Positions 38,491-47,204 are shown, counted from the first letter of the stretch. The stretch is 64,000 bases of DNA from VRUE01 sp035557635 (GCA_035557635.1 DATMDR010000046.1:25480-89479), one strand, 5' to 3'. A program made the numbers and translations. The notes: generated from the letters alone by a model not told the origin.

Positions 38491-39117
38491 ACGTGCAGCG
38501 CGCACTTCGCGCAGGCCCGTGCGGGCGTAGAGCGCGGTGGCGACGAGGGCCAAGACGAGGCCGAAGATCAGCGACGCCGCCGGGACCCAGCCGGCGAAGA
38601 CCATCGCGAAGAAGATCCCCCCCATGATCGGGAAGACGGAAATCCGCCCCGGCCAGTTGACCGCCAGCTCGACCCCGTGCCGCAGGCCGTACTGCGCCAG
38701 GACCAGCATCGCCAGCTCGCGCGCGGCGAGTAGCGCCAGGGCCCAGCGGGGCAGCAGCTCGAAGTGCCAGCAGACGACTGCGCCGGCGAGGATCGTGAGG
38801 CGGTCGACCAAGGGGTCGAGCATCGCCCCAAGGCGGCTGTACTGGCCGGTGACGCGGGCAAGGAAGCCGTCGAGATAGTCGCCGGCGGCGATCAGCCAGA
38901 AGAGCGCCGCGGCGGCGGCATCGCGCCCGTCGCCGGATTCGAGGCCGAGGTAGAGGAAGACAGGGATCGCGGCGAGGCGTATGAAGCCGACCAGGTTGGG
39001 GAGCGTCCACGGGTTGAGCGGCTCGCCCTCGAGCGTTTGGCGCGGCGGCGGGCCGCTGCGGTCGAGGCCGAAGAGGCGGCGCAACCGGCCGCGGCCGAAC
39101 GGCGCGCTCTCAGCCAT
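38470..39117 (-). CDS. pgsA: CDP-alcohol phosphatidyltransferase (PgsA-like)
   Basis: A 215-residue membrane enzyme with the family signature D-x2-DG-x2-AR-x8-G-x3-D-x3-D, read as GDYLDGFLARVTG then GAMLDPLVDRL. About five hydrophobic segments follow an N-terminal cytoplasmic leader of ~40 residues. These enzymes transfer a phosphatidyl group from CDP-diacylglycerol to glycerol-3-phosphate, inositol phosphate or a similar alcohol; PgsA is most likely but the acceptor is not certain. It overlaps the proS end by 8 nt and is probably co-transcribed with it. Confidence 0.88.
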   Translation of the reverse strand: MAESAPFGRGRLRRLFGLDRSGPPPRQTLEGEPLNPWTLPNLVGFIRLAAIPVFLYLGLESGDGRDAAAAALFWLIAAGDYLDGFLARVTGQYSRLGAMLDPLVDRLTILAGAVVCWHFELLPRWALALLAARELAMLVLAQYGLRHGVELAVNWPGRISVFPIMGGIFFAMVFAGWVPAASLIFGLVLALVATALYARTGLREVRAARKPSTFG

Positions 39118-40798
39118 CGGCGTCGCGGAGGAGCGATAGCGCGCGCTCGGCGGCCTCCGTCACGGGCAGCTCGTGCTCGGCCCCGGAGGCGCGCTCGCTT
39201 GCCTCGACGATCCCCTTGGCGAGACCGCGGCGCCCGACCACCAGCCGCAGTGGACAGCCGAGCAGCTCGGCGTCGGTCAGCTTCTCTCCCGGCCCGGCGT
39301 CGCGGTCGTCGTAGAGGACCTCCGCCCCGGCCTCGCGCAGCTCGTCGTAGATCCGGTCGGCGGCGTCGCGCTCCTCCTCGCCGGCCTTGGCCAGCGAGAC
39401 GAGCTGCACCCCCCAGGGGGCGATCGAGGACGGCCAGACGATCCCGCGCTCGTCTGCGCGCTGCTCGATCGCCGCGGCGACTATCCGGGCCGGACCGATC
39501 CCGTAGCTGCCCATCACGATCGCCCGCTCCTTGCCTTCCTCGTCTAGGTAGGTGGCGCCGAGCGGCTCCGAGTAACGGGTGCCGAGCTTGAAGATGTTGC
39601 CGATCTCGATCGCCGGCTCGATCTCGATCGTGCCGCCGCCGGGAGCGGTGTCGCCGGCCTCGACCGAGCGCACGTCCATCTCATAGGCCTCGAAGTCGCG
39701 GGAAGGGTCGATGCCGCGCAGGTGGGTGTTCGGCTTGTTCGCGCCCGAGACGTAAGAGTCGCCGGTTAGCGCCGCATCCCTGATGATCGGTAGGCCGCTT
39801 CCAACCGGGCCGAGGTAGCCGACGGGCCCGAGCTGAGCCTCGATCTCCTCGGTGCTCGCCTGGCGGAAGTCAGTTCCCATCCCGTTGCGCAGCTTGATCT
39901 CGTTGAGCCGGTGGTCGCCGCGGAGCAGCACGAGGACCAATCCGCGTCCCTCGACGACGATCGGCAGGGTCTTGATGAAGGCGCCGTGCGGGAGCCCGAG
40001 GTGGTCCGCGACCTCCTCGACCTTGGTCAAGCCGGGTGTATCCACCTCCTCCGGGGCGGCCAGCGCCGGTGGCAGCTCGACCGGCTGCGCCTGGGCGGAG
40101 GCGACCTCGACATTGGCGGCGTAGCCGGGCGCCAGCGCCACCTCGTTCTCGCCCGCGGCACAGGGCGCCATGAACTCGTGGGCGCCGGACCCGCCCATCA
40201 TCCCGACGTCCGACTCGACCCGGTGCCAGCGCAGCCCGCAGCGGTCGAAGATGCGCTCGTAGGCACCGCTCTGGAGCTCGTAGGAGCGCTCCAGGCCCTC
40301 CTCGTCGCGGTCGAAGGAGTAGGCGTCCTTCATCGTGAACTCGCGGGTGCGGAGCACGCCGGCCCGCGGTCGCGGCTCGTCGCGCTCCTTGGTCTGCAGG
40401 TGGTAGAGCATCAGCGGCAGGTCCCGGTAGGAGCGCACCTCCCGCGCCACGTGGTAGGTGAGGCACTCCTCGTGCGTCATCGCCAGCACCATCGGGGCGC
40501 CCTTGCGATCCTCGAGCTTGAACAGCTCGTCGATCCCGTAGCGGCCGGTCTTCTCCCAGGACTCGGCCGGCTGCAGCACCGGCATCAGCATCTCCTGGCA
40601 CCCGATCGACTCCATCTCCTCGCGCAGCACCGCTTCCACCTTGCGATGCGCCCGCCACCCGGCCGGCAGATAGGTCCACAGCCCGGCCCCGAGCTGACGG
40701 ATCAGCCCCGCCCGAACCATCAGCTTGTGCGACAAGGCCTCCGCATCGGCTGGGGCGTCCTTCAGCGTGGGCAAGAAAGTCTGCGAGAGCCGCGTCAT
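39110..40798 (-). CDS. proS: Prolyl-tRNA synthetase (bacterial type with editing domain)
   Basis: A 562-residue class II synthetase. Motif 1 is near IRQLGAGLWTYLPAGWRAH; motif 2 is TREFTMKDAYSFD; motif 3 is GSYGIGPARIVAAAIEQ. The YbaK-like editing insertion, which removes mischarged alanine, occupies about residues 220-380 (VEEVADHLGLPHGAFIKTL). The anticodon-binding domain ends the protein. The ATG at 40798 has a TAGGTT hexamer 6 nt upstream, so it has its own promoter although ispG precedes it on the same strand. The PAL84 palindrome lies between that promoter and ispG. Confidence 0.96.
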   Translation of the reverse strand: MTRLSQTFLPTLKDAPADAEALSHKLMVRAGLIRQLGAGLWTYLPAGWRAHRKVEAVLREEMESIGCQEMLMPVLQPAESWEKTGRYGIDELFKLEDRKGAPMVLAMTHEECLTYHVAREVRSYRDLPLMLYHLQTKERDEPRPRAGVLRTREFTMKDAYSFDRDEEGLERSYELQSGAYERIFDRCGLRWHRVESDVGMMGGSGAHEFMAPCAAGENEVALAPGYAANVEVASAQAQPVELPPALAAPEEVDTPGLTKVEEVADHLGLPHGAFIKTLPIVVEGRGLVLVLLRGDHRLNEIKLRNGMGTDFRQASTEEIEAQLGPVGYLGPVGSGLPIIRDAALTGDSYVSGANKPNTHLRGIDPSRDFEAYEMDVRSVEAGDTAPGGGTIEIEPAIEIGNIFKLGTRYSEPLGATYLDEEGKERAIVMGSYGIGPARIVAAAIEQRADERGIVWPSSIAPWGVQLVSLAKAGEEERDAADRIYDELREAGAEVLYDDRDAGPGEKLTDAELLGCPLRLVVGRRGLAKGIVEASERASGAEHELPVTEAAERALSLLRDADG

Positions 40799-40804
40799 GC
40801 GGGA

Positions 40805-40810
40805 AACCTA
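40805..40810 (-). promoter_or_regulatory. Putative -10 element of proS
   Basis: TAGGTT on the minus strand lies 6 nt before the ATG at 40798. It follows the PAL84 repeat directly. Confidence 0.4.
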
Positions 40811-40820
40811 TCTCGCAGCG

Positions 40821-40904
40821 GGTGGCGTCGTAGGGGGTACCGCCCCTGAGGAAGCTTTAGCTACCGGAAGGGGCGGTGGGTCCCCTGCGACGACAGGACC
40901 CGCT
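40821..40904. repeat. PAL84 palindromic repeat, intergenic copy
   Basis: An 84-nt near-palindrome. The left arm CGTCGTAGGGGG then ACCGCCCCT pairs with AGGGGCGGT then CCCCTGCGACG, leaving the apical segment GAGGAAGCTTTAGCTACCGG. It matches 48751-48834 at 75 of 84 positions, and three of the differing stem pairs are compensated on both sides. It occupies nearly the whole ispG-proS gap, 7 nt beyond the ispG stop, and may end ispG transcription. Confidence 0.8.
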
Positions 40905-40910
40905 GCGCCG

Positions 40911-42167
40911 TCAGGCCCTCGTGAAGCGACGCCCAGCAGTCGGCGAAGCCTCCTCGTCGAGGAGCACCTTGTCGGACTCGCCCTTTTGGGCAGCTTCGTG
41001 CTCCAGCTTGGCGATCTTCTCCGGTGTCAGGTCGCCGGCGCTCGCCTCCTCGATCTTCGCCACCCACTCGGCGCCCTCGCGCGACTCGGCCTCGTCGAAC
41101 TCGACCTCGCCGCCGCGGTCGAGCGACTTGTCGATCTCGTCGAACAGGGTGTCCACCAGCTTCGCCTGCGGGACCTTCCGCAGCGGTTTGCCTCCGGCGA
41201 AGATCAACCCCTCGTTCTTGGCTCCGGCGATGCCAAAGTCGGCGTGGCTCGCCTCGCCGATCCCGTTGACCGCGCAGCCCAGCACCGCGACCTCGATCGG
41301 CTCGGCGTAGCCTTCCAGCCGCCGCTCGATCTCGGCCACGACCGAGTCCATGTCGAACTGGAGGCGGCCGCAGGTCGGGCAGGCGATCAGGACCGGACCG
41401 CGCTCCCGCAGCTGCAGCGCCTTGAGGATCTCCCAGGCGACCTTGACCTCCTCCTCGGCGTGAAAGGTCGAGAGGCTGATCCGGATCGTGTCGCCGATCC
41501 CGTCGGCGAGCAGGGTCCCCAGCCCGACCGAGGACTTCAGCGAGCCCGACCACTTGGTCCCGGCCTCGGTGATGCCGAGGTGCAGCGGGTAGGGGATCTT
41601 CTCCGCCAGCAGCCGGTTGGCGGCGATCGTGTTGGGCACGTTGGTCGACTTGATCGAGACCTTGAAGTCTTCGAACTCGAGGCTCTCCATCAGCTCGACG
41701 AACTCGATCGCCGCGGCGACCAGCGCCTCGACCGGGCTCTCGCGCTCGAGCTCGTGCAGGTGCTTGGGCAGCGAGCCGGAGTTGACCCCGATCCGCATCG
41801 GCACTCCGGCGGCCGTCGCCCTCGCCGCCACCTCGGCGACCTTCTCCCGCCCGCCGATGTTGCCCGGGTTGAGGCGGATGCAGTGGGCCCCGGCGTCGAT
41901 CGCCTTCAGCGCCAGCGTGTGGTTGAAGTGGATGTCGGCGATCACCGGGATCGGCGATTCCTTGACGATCGTCTTCAGCGCCTCGACGTCGTCGTCGCGC
42001 GGGACGGCGACCCGCACCAGATCGGCCCCGGCGTCGGCGACCCTGCGGATCTGCTCCATCGTCGCCGCCAGGTTGGCGGTCTCGGTCTTGGTCATCGTCT
42101 GCACGACGACCGGCGCGCCGCCGCCGATCGGCACGCCGCCGACGAAGATCTGCCGCTTCGAAGCCAT
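40911..42167 (-). CDS. ispG: 4-hydroxy-3-methylbut-2-en-1-yl diphosphate synthase (IspG/GcpE)
   Basis: A 418-residue iron-sulfur enzyme of the MEP pathway that reductively opens methylerythritol cyclodiphosphate. The N-terminal TIM barrel starts RQIFVGGVPIGGGAPVVVQ. Cluster ligands are in ACPTCGRLQFD near residue 260 and VLGCAVNGIGE near residue 295. A poorly conserved charged C-terminal tail of ~45 residues follows. It stands with rseP and dxr, the usual actinobacterial cluster dxr-rseP-ispG. TACCCT on the minus strand 6 nt before the ATG suggests a separate promoter. Confidence 0.96.
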   Translation of the reverse strand: MASKRQIFVGGVPIGGGAPVVVQTMTKTETANLAATMEQIRRVADAGADLVRVAVPRDDDVEALKTIVKESPIPVIADIHFNHTLALKAIDAGAHCIRLNPGNIGGREKVAEVAARATAAGVPMRIGVNSGSLPKHLHELERESPVEALVAAAIEFVELMESLEFEDFKVSIKSTNVPNTIAANRLLAEKIPYPLHLGITEAGTKWSGSLKSSVGLGTLLADGIGDTIRISLSTFHAEEEVKVAWEILKALQLRERGPVLIACPTCGRLQFDMDSVVAEIERRLEGYAEPIEVAVLGCAVNGIGEASHADFGIAGAKNEGLIFAGGKPLRKVPQAKLVDTLFDEIDKSLDRGGEVEFDEAESREGAEWVAKIEEASAGDLTPEKIAKLEHEAAQKGESDKVLLDEEASPTAGRRFTRA

Positions 42168-42173
42168 ATGCGA

Positions 42174-42179
42174 AGGGTA
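42174..42179 (-). promoter_or_regulatory. Putative -10 element of ispG
   Basis: TACCCT on the minus strand lies 6 nt before the ATG at 42167, in the 29-nt gap after rseP. Confidence 0.4.
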
Positions 42180-42196
42180 TCCGGGCGACGCCGCCG

Positions 42197-43279
42197 TCAG
42201 CGGACGTCGAACCCTTCGCCGGTGAGGCGGCCGATGTCGTTGCTGAGGCCGATGAAGAAGAGCATGATCACTAGGGCGAATCCGAGCGCCCCGGCTCGCT
42301 CCATCACCCGGAACGGAACCGGCCGGCCGCGCACCTTCTCGACCAGGCTCCAGAAGATGTGGCCGCCGTCGAGCGGCAGGAACGGAAAGAGGTTGATCAG
42401 GCCGAGGGAGAGGCTGACCACGGCGAGCAGCAGCAGGGCTCGTTCCGCGCCGAGGTCGATCGTCTGGTTTGCGACGTCGCTGGTGCCGACGATTCCCGAG
42501 ACCTGCTTGCGCTGCTCCTCCTCGAAGAGCCGGGCGAAGACGGTCACCGTTTTGCTGCTGACTTCCCAGATCAGGTCCGCGGCGCGGGTGGCGGCCTCGC
42601 CCGCTGCGATCGGCTCGGTGCCATAGGCGAAACCGACGCGAGTGCGCTCGACCGCCGGATCGTAGACCGGCCGGACGGCCACTGTCTCGACCTCCCCGTT
42701 GCGCCTCACGCTCAGCGTGGCCGGCGTAGTGGCCTCACAGCCCTCGACCTGCTTTCCGGGGCATTTGTGGGAGGCGACCTGCTTGACGAAGAGTTCCTGC
42801 CTCTCTCCGGTGCTCGCGTTCAGGTGGGCACGGCCGTCCACCGCCAGGATCTCGTCGCCGGCGCGAAGCATGCCGGCCGCCGGCGACCCGGCCTCGATCT
42901 CGCCAACCACTTCGGTCCTCTGGCCGGCGTGAAGGGCCAGTCCGAAGAGGATCGCGAAGGCGAGCACGATGTTGACCGCCGGCCCCGCCCCGATCACGAC
43001 GATCCGCTTCCAGACCGGCTGTTTGTAGTAGCCCCGCGCCGCCACCTCCGGTGGCAGCTCCTCGTCGGGGTTCATGCCGGTGATCTTCACGAAGCCCCCC
43101 GCCGGGATCGCACCGATCCCGTACTCGGTCTCCCCCCGTTTGACCGAGGCCAGCTTCGGCGGGAAGAAGAGGAAGAAGCGCTCGACCCGCATCCCGGTCG
43201 CCTTTGCGGCGACGAAATGCCCCGCCTCGTGGAGGACGATCAGCAGCGAGAAGCCGAGGAAGATCAGGAGCCAGTTCAT
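42197..43279 (-). CDS. rseP: RIP metalloprotease RseP (site-2 protease)
   Basis: A 360-residue intramembrane zinc protease. HEAGH is at residues 17-21 in the first membrane helix. A PDZ domain lies in the middle (GEIEAGSPAAGMLRAGDEILAVDG in shorter pieces), and the second active-site motif is NLFPFLPLDGGHIFW near residue 305. It cleaves membrane-bound anti-sigma factors or signal peptide remnants. Its start overlaps the dxr stop by 4 nt, so the two are translationally coupled. The regulated anti-sigma is not identifiable here, though the protein at 33804 has a fitting topology. Confidence 0.94.
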   Translation of the reverse strand: MNWLLIFLGFSLLIVLHEAGHFVAAKATGMRVERFFLFFPPKLASVKRGETEYGIGAIPAGGFVKITGMNPDEELPPEVAARGYYKQPVWKRIVVIGAGPAVNIVLAFAILFGLALHAGQRTEVVGEIEAGSPAAGMLRAGDEILAVDGRAHLNASTGERQELFVKQVASHKCPGKQVEGCEATTPATLSVRRNGEVETVAVRPVYDPAVERTRVGFAYGTEPIAAGEAATRAADLIWEVSSKTVTVFARLFEEEQRKQVSGIVGTSDVANQTIDLGAERALLLLAVVSLSLGLINLFPFLPLDGGHIFWSLVEKVRGRPVPFRVMERAGALGFALVIMLFFIGLSNDIGRLTGEGFDVR

Positions 43280-44421
43280 ACTCTCGCCAACCCCCCGACC
43301 TGCTCTTCGGTGCGGCGGCGCGCCTCGGCGTCGACGGCGAAGAGGTCCTCGAAGTGCGTCGGCCGCTGCGCCGGCATCTCGGCCAGCACGCGCTCGATCG
43401 CGGCCGCGATCGCCGTGAACTCGATCCGCCCCGCGAGGAAGGCGGCGACCGCGACCTCGTCGGCGGCGTTGAGCACGCAGGGGGCCGTCCCCCCCGCCTC
43501 GCCGGCCTCACGCGCCAGCCGCAGGCAGGGGAAGGTCTCGGGGTCAGGCCGCTCGAAGCTGAGCTCGCCGAGCGCTGCGAGATCGAGGCGCTCGACGTCG
43601 ACGTCGGCGCGCTCGGGGAAGTTCAGCGCGTAGGAGATCGGCACCCGCATGTCCGGGTTGCCGAGGTGGGCCAGCGAAGCGCCGTCGTTGAGGTCGATCA
43701 GCGAGTGGACGATCGACTGCGGGTGGACGACGACCTCGATCCGCTCGTAGGGGACGCCGAAGAGGTGGTGAGCCTCGATCATCTCGAAGCCCTTGTTGGC
43801 CAGGGTCGCCGAGTCGATCGTGATCCGCCCCCCCATGCGCCAAGTCGGGTGCGCGAGCGCCTCCTCGACCGTCACGCCCGAGAGGTCGGTGCGGCCACGG
43901 AAGGGCCCGCCCGAGGCGGTGAGGACGAGCCGCTCGACGGTCCCCGGGGGCTCGGAGCGGATCAACTGGAAGAGCGCCGAGTGCTCGGAGTCGACCGGCA
44001 GCAGCCTCGCGCCCGTCGCCTCGGCGAGGGCGATGGTCAGCTCGCCGCCGATCACCAGGCTCTCCTTGTTGGCGAGGGCGACGTCGATGCCGGCGCCCAG
44101 CGCGACCACCGTCGGGCCCAGGCCGGCGGCGCCGACGATCCCGTTGAGGACGAGGTCGGCCTCGGAGGAGCCGGTCAGCTCACGGATCCCCTCCTCGCCG
44201 GCGAGGACCCTGCCGTCCCAGGCGGCACGCGCCCGCTCGGCGGCGTCGGCGTCGGCGAGAGCCACGGTCGGAACCCCGTGCTGCCGCGCCTGCTCGACCG
44301 CCTGCTCCCAGTTCGACCCGGCCGCCAGGCCGACGACCTGCAGCTCCTCGGAGGCGGCGACGATCTGCAGCGCCTGCGTGCCGATCGAGCCGGTGCTGCC
44401 GAGAATGACCAGCTTCTTCAT
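43276..44421 (-). CDS. dxr: 1-deoxy-D-xylulose 5-phosphate reductoisomerase
   Basis: A 381-residue NADPH-dependent enzyme, the second step of the MEP isoprenoid pathway and the target of fosmidomycin. It opens with LGSTGSIGTQALQIV; ALANKESLVIGGELT and PVDSEHSALFQ carry metal and substrate ligands; TASGGPFRG and ATLANKGFEMIEAHHLF follow. TATGCT on the minus strand 7 nt before the ATG marks a likely promoter for the dxr-rseP pair. The length is normal. Confidence 0.96.
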   Translation of the reverse strand: MKKLVILGSTGSIGTQALQIVAASEELQVVGLAAGSNWEQAVEQARQHGVPTVALADADAAERARAAWDGRVLAGEEGIRELTGSSEADLVLNGIVGAAGLGPTVVALGAGIDVALANKESLVIGGELTIALAEATGARLLPVDSEHSALFQLIRSEPPGTVERLVLTASGGPFRGRTDLSGVTVEEALAHPTWRMGGRITIDSATLANKGFEMIEAHHLFGVPYERIEVVVHPQSIVHSLIDLNDGASLAHLGNPDMRVPISYALNFPERADVDVERLDLAALGELSFERPDPETFPCLRLAREAGEAGGTAPCVLNAADEVAVAAFLAGRIEFTAIAAAIERVLAEMPAQRPTHFEDLFAVDAEARRRTEEQVGGLARV

Positions 44422-44428
44422 TGCTCAG

Positions 44429-44434
44429 AGCATA
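44429..44434 (-). promoter_or_regulatory. Putative -10 element of dxr
   Basis: TATGCT on the minus strand lies 7 nt before the ATG at 44421. Confidence 0.4.
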
Positions 44435-44454
44435 GGCGCGGGGCGCGACCGCGT

Positions 44455-44817
44455 TCATCGGTCGGGCTCCGGCTCGTACAGCCTCATTTCCTCGGCGATG
44501 TCCCTGCGCAGTTTCCGATTCGCCCTGTTCACGGCTCTATGGGCGAGAGCGAAGCCGATAGCGCCGAGGGCCGCTGCGATCGCGACGACGCCCTCCCCGC
44601 GTTCCGTGAAGGAGACCCCGACCAGCAGCGTCGCCAGTCCCAGCCAGGCGGTCGACGTCTGCGGCATCTCGAGTATCCGGCGTTTCAGGCGCCGCCAGGC
44701 CCGGCGGGGGATGAATATCGCTTCCTGCTCGGATAAGGCCACCAGCAGCGGCGGCTGCTCGATCCTGACCCGCCGACTCCCTCTCTGCGACCCCTTGCGA
44801 GGATTTGGACTCTGCAT
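44455..44817 (-). CDS. Small membrane protein of unknown function
   Basis: A 120-residue protein from ATG 44817, which has AGGGAG 7 nt upstream. A basic N-terminus (NPRKGSQRGSRRVR) is followed by a helix, two membrane segments (about residues 52-66 and 73-90, WLGLATLLVGVSF and VVAIAAALGAIGFALAH) and a charged C-terminal helix. I recognise no family. The in-frame sequence further upstream (to 44874) is less likely to be coding. It lies between cdsA and dxr. Confidence 0.6.
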   Translation of the reverse strand: MQSPNPRKGSQRGSRRVRIEQPPLLVALSEQEAIFIPRRAWRRLKRRILEMPQTSTAWLGLATLLVGVSFTERGEGVVAIAAALGAIGFALAHRAVNRANRKLRRDIAEEMRLYEPEPDR

Positions 44818-44835
44818 CTTTGTCTCCCTGAAGCG

Positions 44836-44899
44836 CTTGCTGCCCTTTCGAGCCGAAGCACCTCCTGAAGACAAATCGCTATGTCACGCTCGGCTCGCC
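44836..44899 (-). repeat. Possible degenerate R59-like copy
   Basis: On the minus strand, GCGAGC-AGCGTG-CATA-GATT-CTTC blocks occur in the same order and spacing as in R59, and a gene start follows 18 nt later. Identity is only partial and could be chance. The rest of the 205-nt gap to cdsA holds no gene I can support. Confidence 0.25.
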
Positions 44900-45022
44900 G
44901 ACCTGTATGTCAAAGGCCGGCGTAATAACGCCAGGAAGCGCCCCATGGCTAACGAGGGAGGCTTGGCGGAATCTTCGAAGCTCATGCGCAAGATCGGATA
45001 AGAGTACCTGATTAAAATCCTG

Positions 45023-45970
45023 TCAGTAAACCAATTGGAGGGACAGGTAGTAGCCGACGACGACGGTGAAGAGGACGGCGTCGAGGCGATCGAGGAGACC
45101 GCCGTGGGGGCCGAAGATGCGGCCGGTGTCCTTCTTGCCCAGGTCGCGCTTGATCATCGAGGCGAAGAGGTCGCCGACGGGGGCGATCGCCGCCACCGCG
45201 GCGCCGAGGATCAGCGCATCGACTCCGGAGAGCCAGTCCTGGTAGAGGCCGGCGAACCAGAGGCCCATCATGCCGATCAGGAAGCCGCCGACGAGGCCCT
45301 CGAGCGTCTTGTTGGGCGACAGGCTCGGGGCGATCTTGTGCGAGCCGAACATGCGCCCGGTGGCGTAGGCGCCGGTGTCGGCGGCGAAGGTGCCGACCAG
45401 GACGTCGACCATCAGGGCGCCGCCGTGGTCCGGCAGCTCGCGCAGGAGGACGGCGTGGACGAGCGGCAGGCCGATCCAAACGATGCCGAGCAGTGTCACC
45501 CCCATCGACATCGTGATCCCGTCGCGGTGCTTGCGGTCGGCACCGAAGGCGAAGAGCAGCGGGAAGGAGGCGGTGAGGACGAGGAGGACGTTGAAGGCGG
45601 TACCGAAGTAGGCGGCGGCGATCAGGGCCGCGACCGAGAGGTAGGCGGCGAGCTGAATCGGGCGCAGGGCCTCGGTCATCGAGAAGTACTCGCGCAGGCA
45701 GATCACGCCGATCGCGAGCATCGCGATCGCGAAGGCGGGCCCGCCGGCGGCGATGATCGCGATTGCGAAGGCGATCCAGGGAAGCGCGAAGAGGACCCGC
45801 TTCGCGGTCTCCCCCCGCAGCCGGCTGCGCCGGCGAGGCGGCCGCGGCGGTGGTTTCGGCGGCGCCTCCTGCTCGAGCGGCTCGTCGAAGCCGCCGAAGA
45901 GGTCCTCGACCTCGTCGTACTGGCGCCTGCGACCGCTGCCGGCCGCGCTCTCCTCGGGTGTCTCGTTCAT
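45023..45970 (-). CDS. cdsA: Phosphatidate cytidylyltransferase CdsA
   Basis: A 315-residue membrane enzyme that makes CDP-diacylglycerol from phosphatidate and CTP, feeding the PgsA-type enzyme at 38470. It has an unusual ~55-residue N-terminal cytoplasmic region (acidic, then proline-rich KPPPRPPRRR), then about eight membrane helices. The signature is at the C-terminus: GDLFASMIKRDLGKKDTG then FGPHGGLLDRLD. ATG 45970 overlaps the uppS stop (TGATG), so the two are coupled. Confidence 0.93.
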   Translation of the reverse strand: MNETPEESAAGSGRRRQYDEVEDLFGGFDEPLEQEAPPKPPPRPPRRRSRLRGETAKRVLFALPWIAFAIAIIAAGGPAFAIAMLAIGVICLREYFSMTEALRPIQLAAYLSVAALIAAAYFGTAFNVLLVLTASFPLLFAFGADRKHRDGITMSMGVTLLGIVWIGLPLVHAVLLRELPDHGGALMVDVLVGTFAADTGAYATGRMFGSHKIAPSLSPNKTLEGLVGGFLIGMMGLWFAGLYQDWLSGVDALILGAAVAAIAPVGDLFASMIKRDLGKKDTGRIFGPHGGLLDRLDAVLFTVVVGYYLSLQLVY

Positions 45971-46641
45971 CACACCCTCGCCCCGAAGCGCCGCTGCCGC
46001 GCCGCGAACTCCTCCAGGCACTCCTCCAGCGCCTCGCGGCCGAAGTCGGGCCAGAGCTCGTCGCGGAAGACCAGCTCCGAGTAGGCGCACTGCCAGAGCA
46101 GGTAGTTGGAGATGCGCCGCTCGCCGCTGGTTCGTATCAGGAGGTCGGGGTCGTGCATCTCGGGTGCGTAGAGCCGGCTGCGGAACTCCTCCTCGGAGTC
46201 CCCCTCGAAGCCCCGTGCCGCATCGACGACCTCCGCCCTACCGCCGTAGTTGAAGGCGACGTAGAGGACGATGCGGTCGTTGGCGGCGGTCTTCGACTCG
46301 GCCCAGGCCATCTTCTCGACCAGCTCCGGCGCGACGCCCTCGCGGCGGCCGACGAAGCGCATCCGCACCCCCTCCGCGTCCAGCTCGGGGGTCTCGGCAT
46401 CGATTCGCTCGCCGAACATCGCCATCAGGCCCTCGACCTCCTCCGCCGGCCGCGACCAGTTCTCGGTCGAGAAGGAGAAGACGGTCAGCTCCTCGATCCC
46501 CAGCTCGGCCGCGTCGCGCAGCCGTGCCTTTACCGTGTCGGCTCCCGCTCGGTGGCCCTCGACGACGGGCAGGCCCCGCTGTTGTGCCCAGCGTCCGTTG
46601 CCGTCGGTGATGATCGCTACGTACCGCGCGGAGGTGCTCAC
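45970..46641 (-). CDS. uppS: Isoprenyl transferase (undecaprenyl diphosphate synthase family)
   Basis: A 223-residue cis-prenyltransferase that builds the polyprenyl diphosphate carrier for peptidoglycan. It opens with YVAIITDGNGRWAQQRGLP (catalytic Asp in TDGNGRW), then GHRAGADTV, FSFSTENWSRP and the C-terminal RTSGERRISNYLLWQ block. Most family members are about 240-250 residues, so this one is slightly short. Its product size (C55 or shorter) cannot be read. It follows frr with a 4-nt overlap and precedes cdsA. Confidence 0.94.
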   Translation of the reverse strand: MSTSARYVAIITDGNGRWAQQRGLPVVEGHRAGADTVKARLRDAAELGIEELTVFSFSTENWSRPAEEVEGLMAMFGERIDAETPELDAEGVRMRFVGRREGVAPELVEKMAWAESKTAANDRIVLYVAFNYGGRAEVVDAARGFEGDSEEEFRSRLYAPEMHDPDLLIRTSGERRISNYLLWQCAYSELVFRDELWPDFGREALEECLEEFAARQRRFGARV

Positions 46642-47204
46642 ACCTCCATGATCTCCTCTTCCTTGCTTTTGAGCAGCGCGTCGAGCTCGCCGATCGCCTC
46701 GTCGGTCTGCTTCTGCAGGGCGGTCTCGGCGCGGCGCTCGTCGTCCTCGCCGGCTTCGCCCTCCTTCTTCAGCTCGCGCAGGTCGTGCATCACGTCGCGG
46801 CGCACGTTGCGGATCGCGACCCGGCCCTCCTCGGCGACGCCGTGGACGACTTTGACCATCTCGCGGCGGCGCTCCTCGGTCAGCTCGGGGATCTGGAGGC
46901 GAATCACGTTGCCGTCGTTGCTCGGCGTCAGGCCGACGTCGGACTCCTGGATCGCCTTCTCGATTGCTCCCAGTGAGGACTTGTCGAAGGGCGTAACGGT
47001 GAGCAGGCGCGCATCGGAGGCGGCGATGTTGGCGAGTTGCTTGAGGGGGGTCGAGGTGCCGTAATAGTCGACCGAGATCCGGTCGAGCAGGTGCGGCGAG
47101 GCGCGCCCGGTGCGCACGGTGGCGAGCTCGCTGCGACTCGACTCGACCGACTTCTGCATCCGCCCTTTCGCGTCTTCGAGCAGTTCGTCGATCAACTCCA
47201 CCAT
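46638..47204 (-). CDS. frr: Ribosome recycling factor
   Basis: A 188-residue RRF, which with EF-G splits post-termination ribosomes. It starts with DELLEDAKGRMQKSVE, has the conserved LATVRTGRASPHLLD near residue 29, LTEERRREMVK near 110 and IRNVRRDVMHDLRELKKEG near 135. The length and three-helix core are typical. It stands after pyrH with a 14-nt gap, in the conserved rpsB-tsf-pyrH-frr-uppS-cdsA order. Confidence 0.96.
   Translation of the reverse strand: MVELIDELLEDAKGRMQKSVESSRSELATVRTGRASPHLLDRISVDYYGTSTPLKQLANIAASDARLLTVTPFDKSSLGAIEKAIQESDVGLTPSNDGNVIRLQIPELTEERRREMVKVVHGVAEEGRVAIRNVRRDVMHDLRELKKEGEAGEDDERRAETALQKQTDEAIGELDALLKSKEEEIMEV

Noticed and set aside
40799..40910. A T-box or other riboswitch before proS
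   Set aside because: The structure there is the PAL84 repeat, which also occurs inside rpsB, and the proS -10 lies downstream of it, so it is not in the proS leader.
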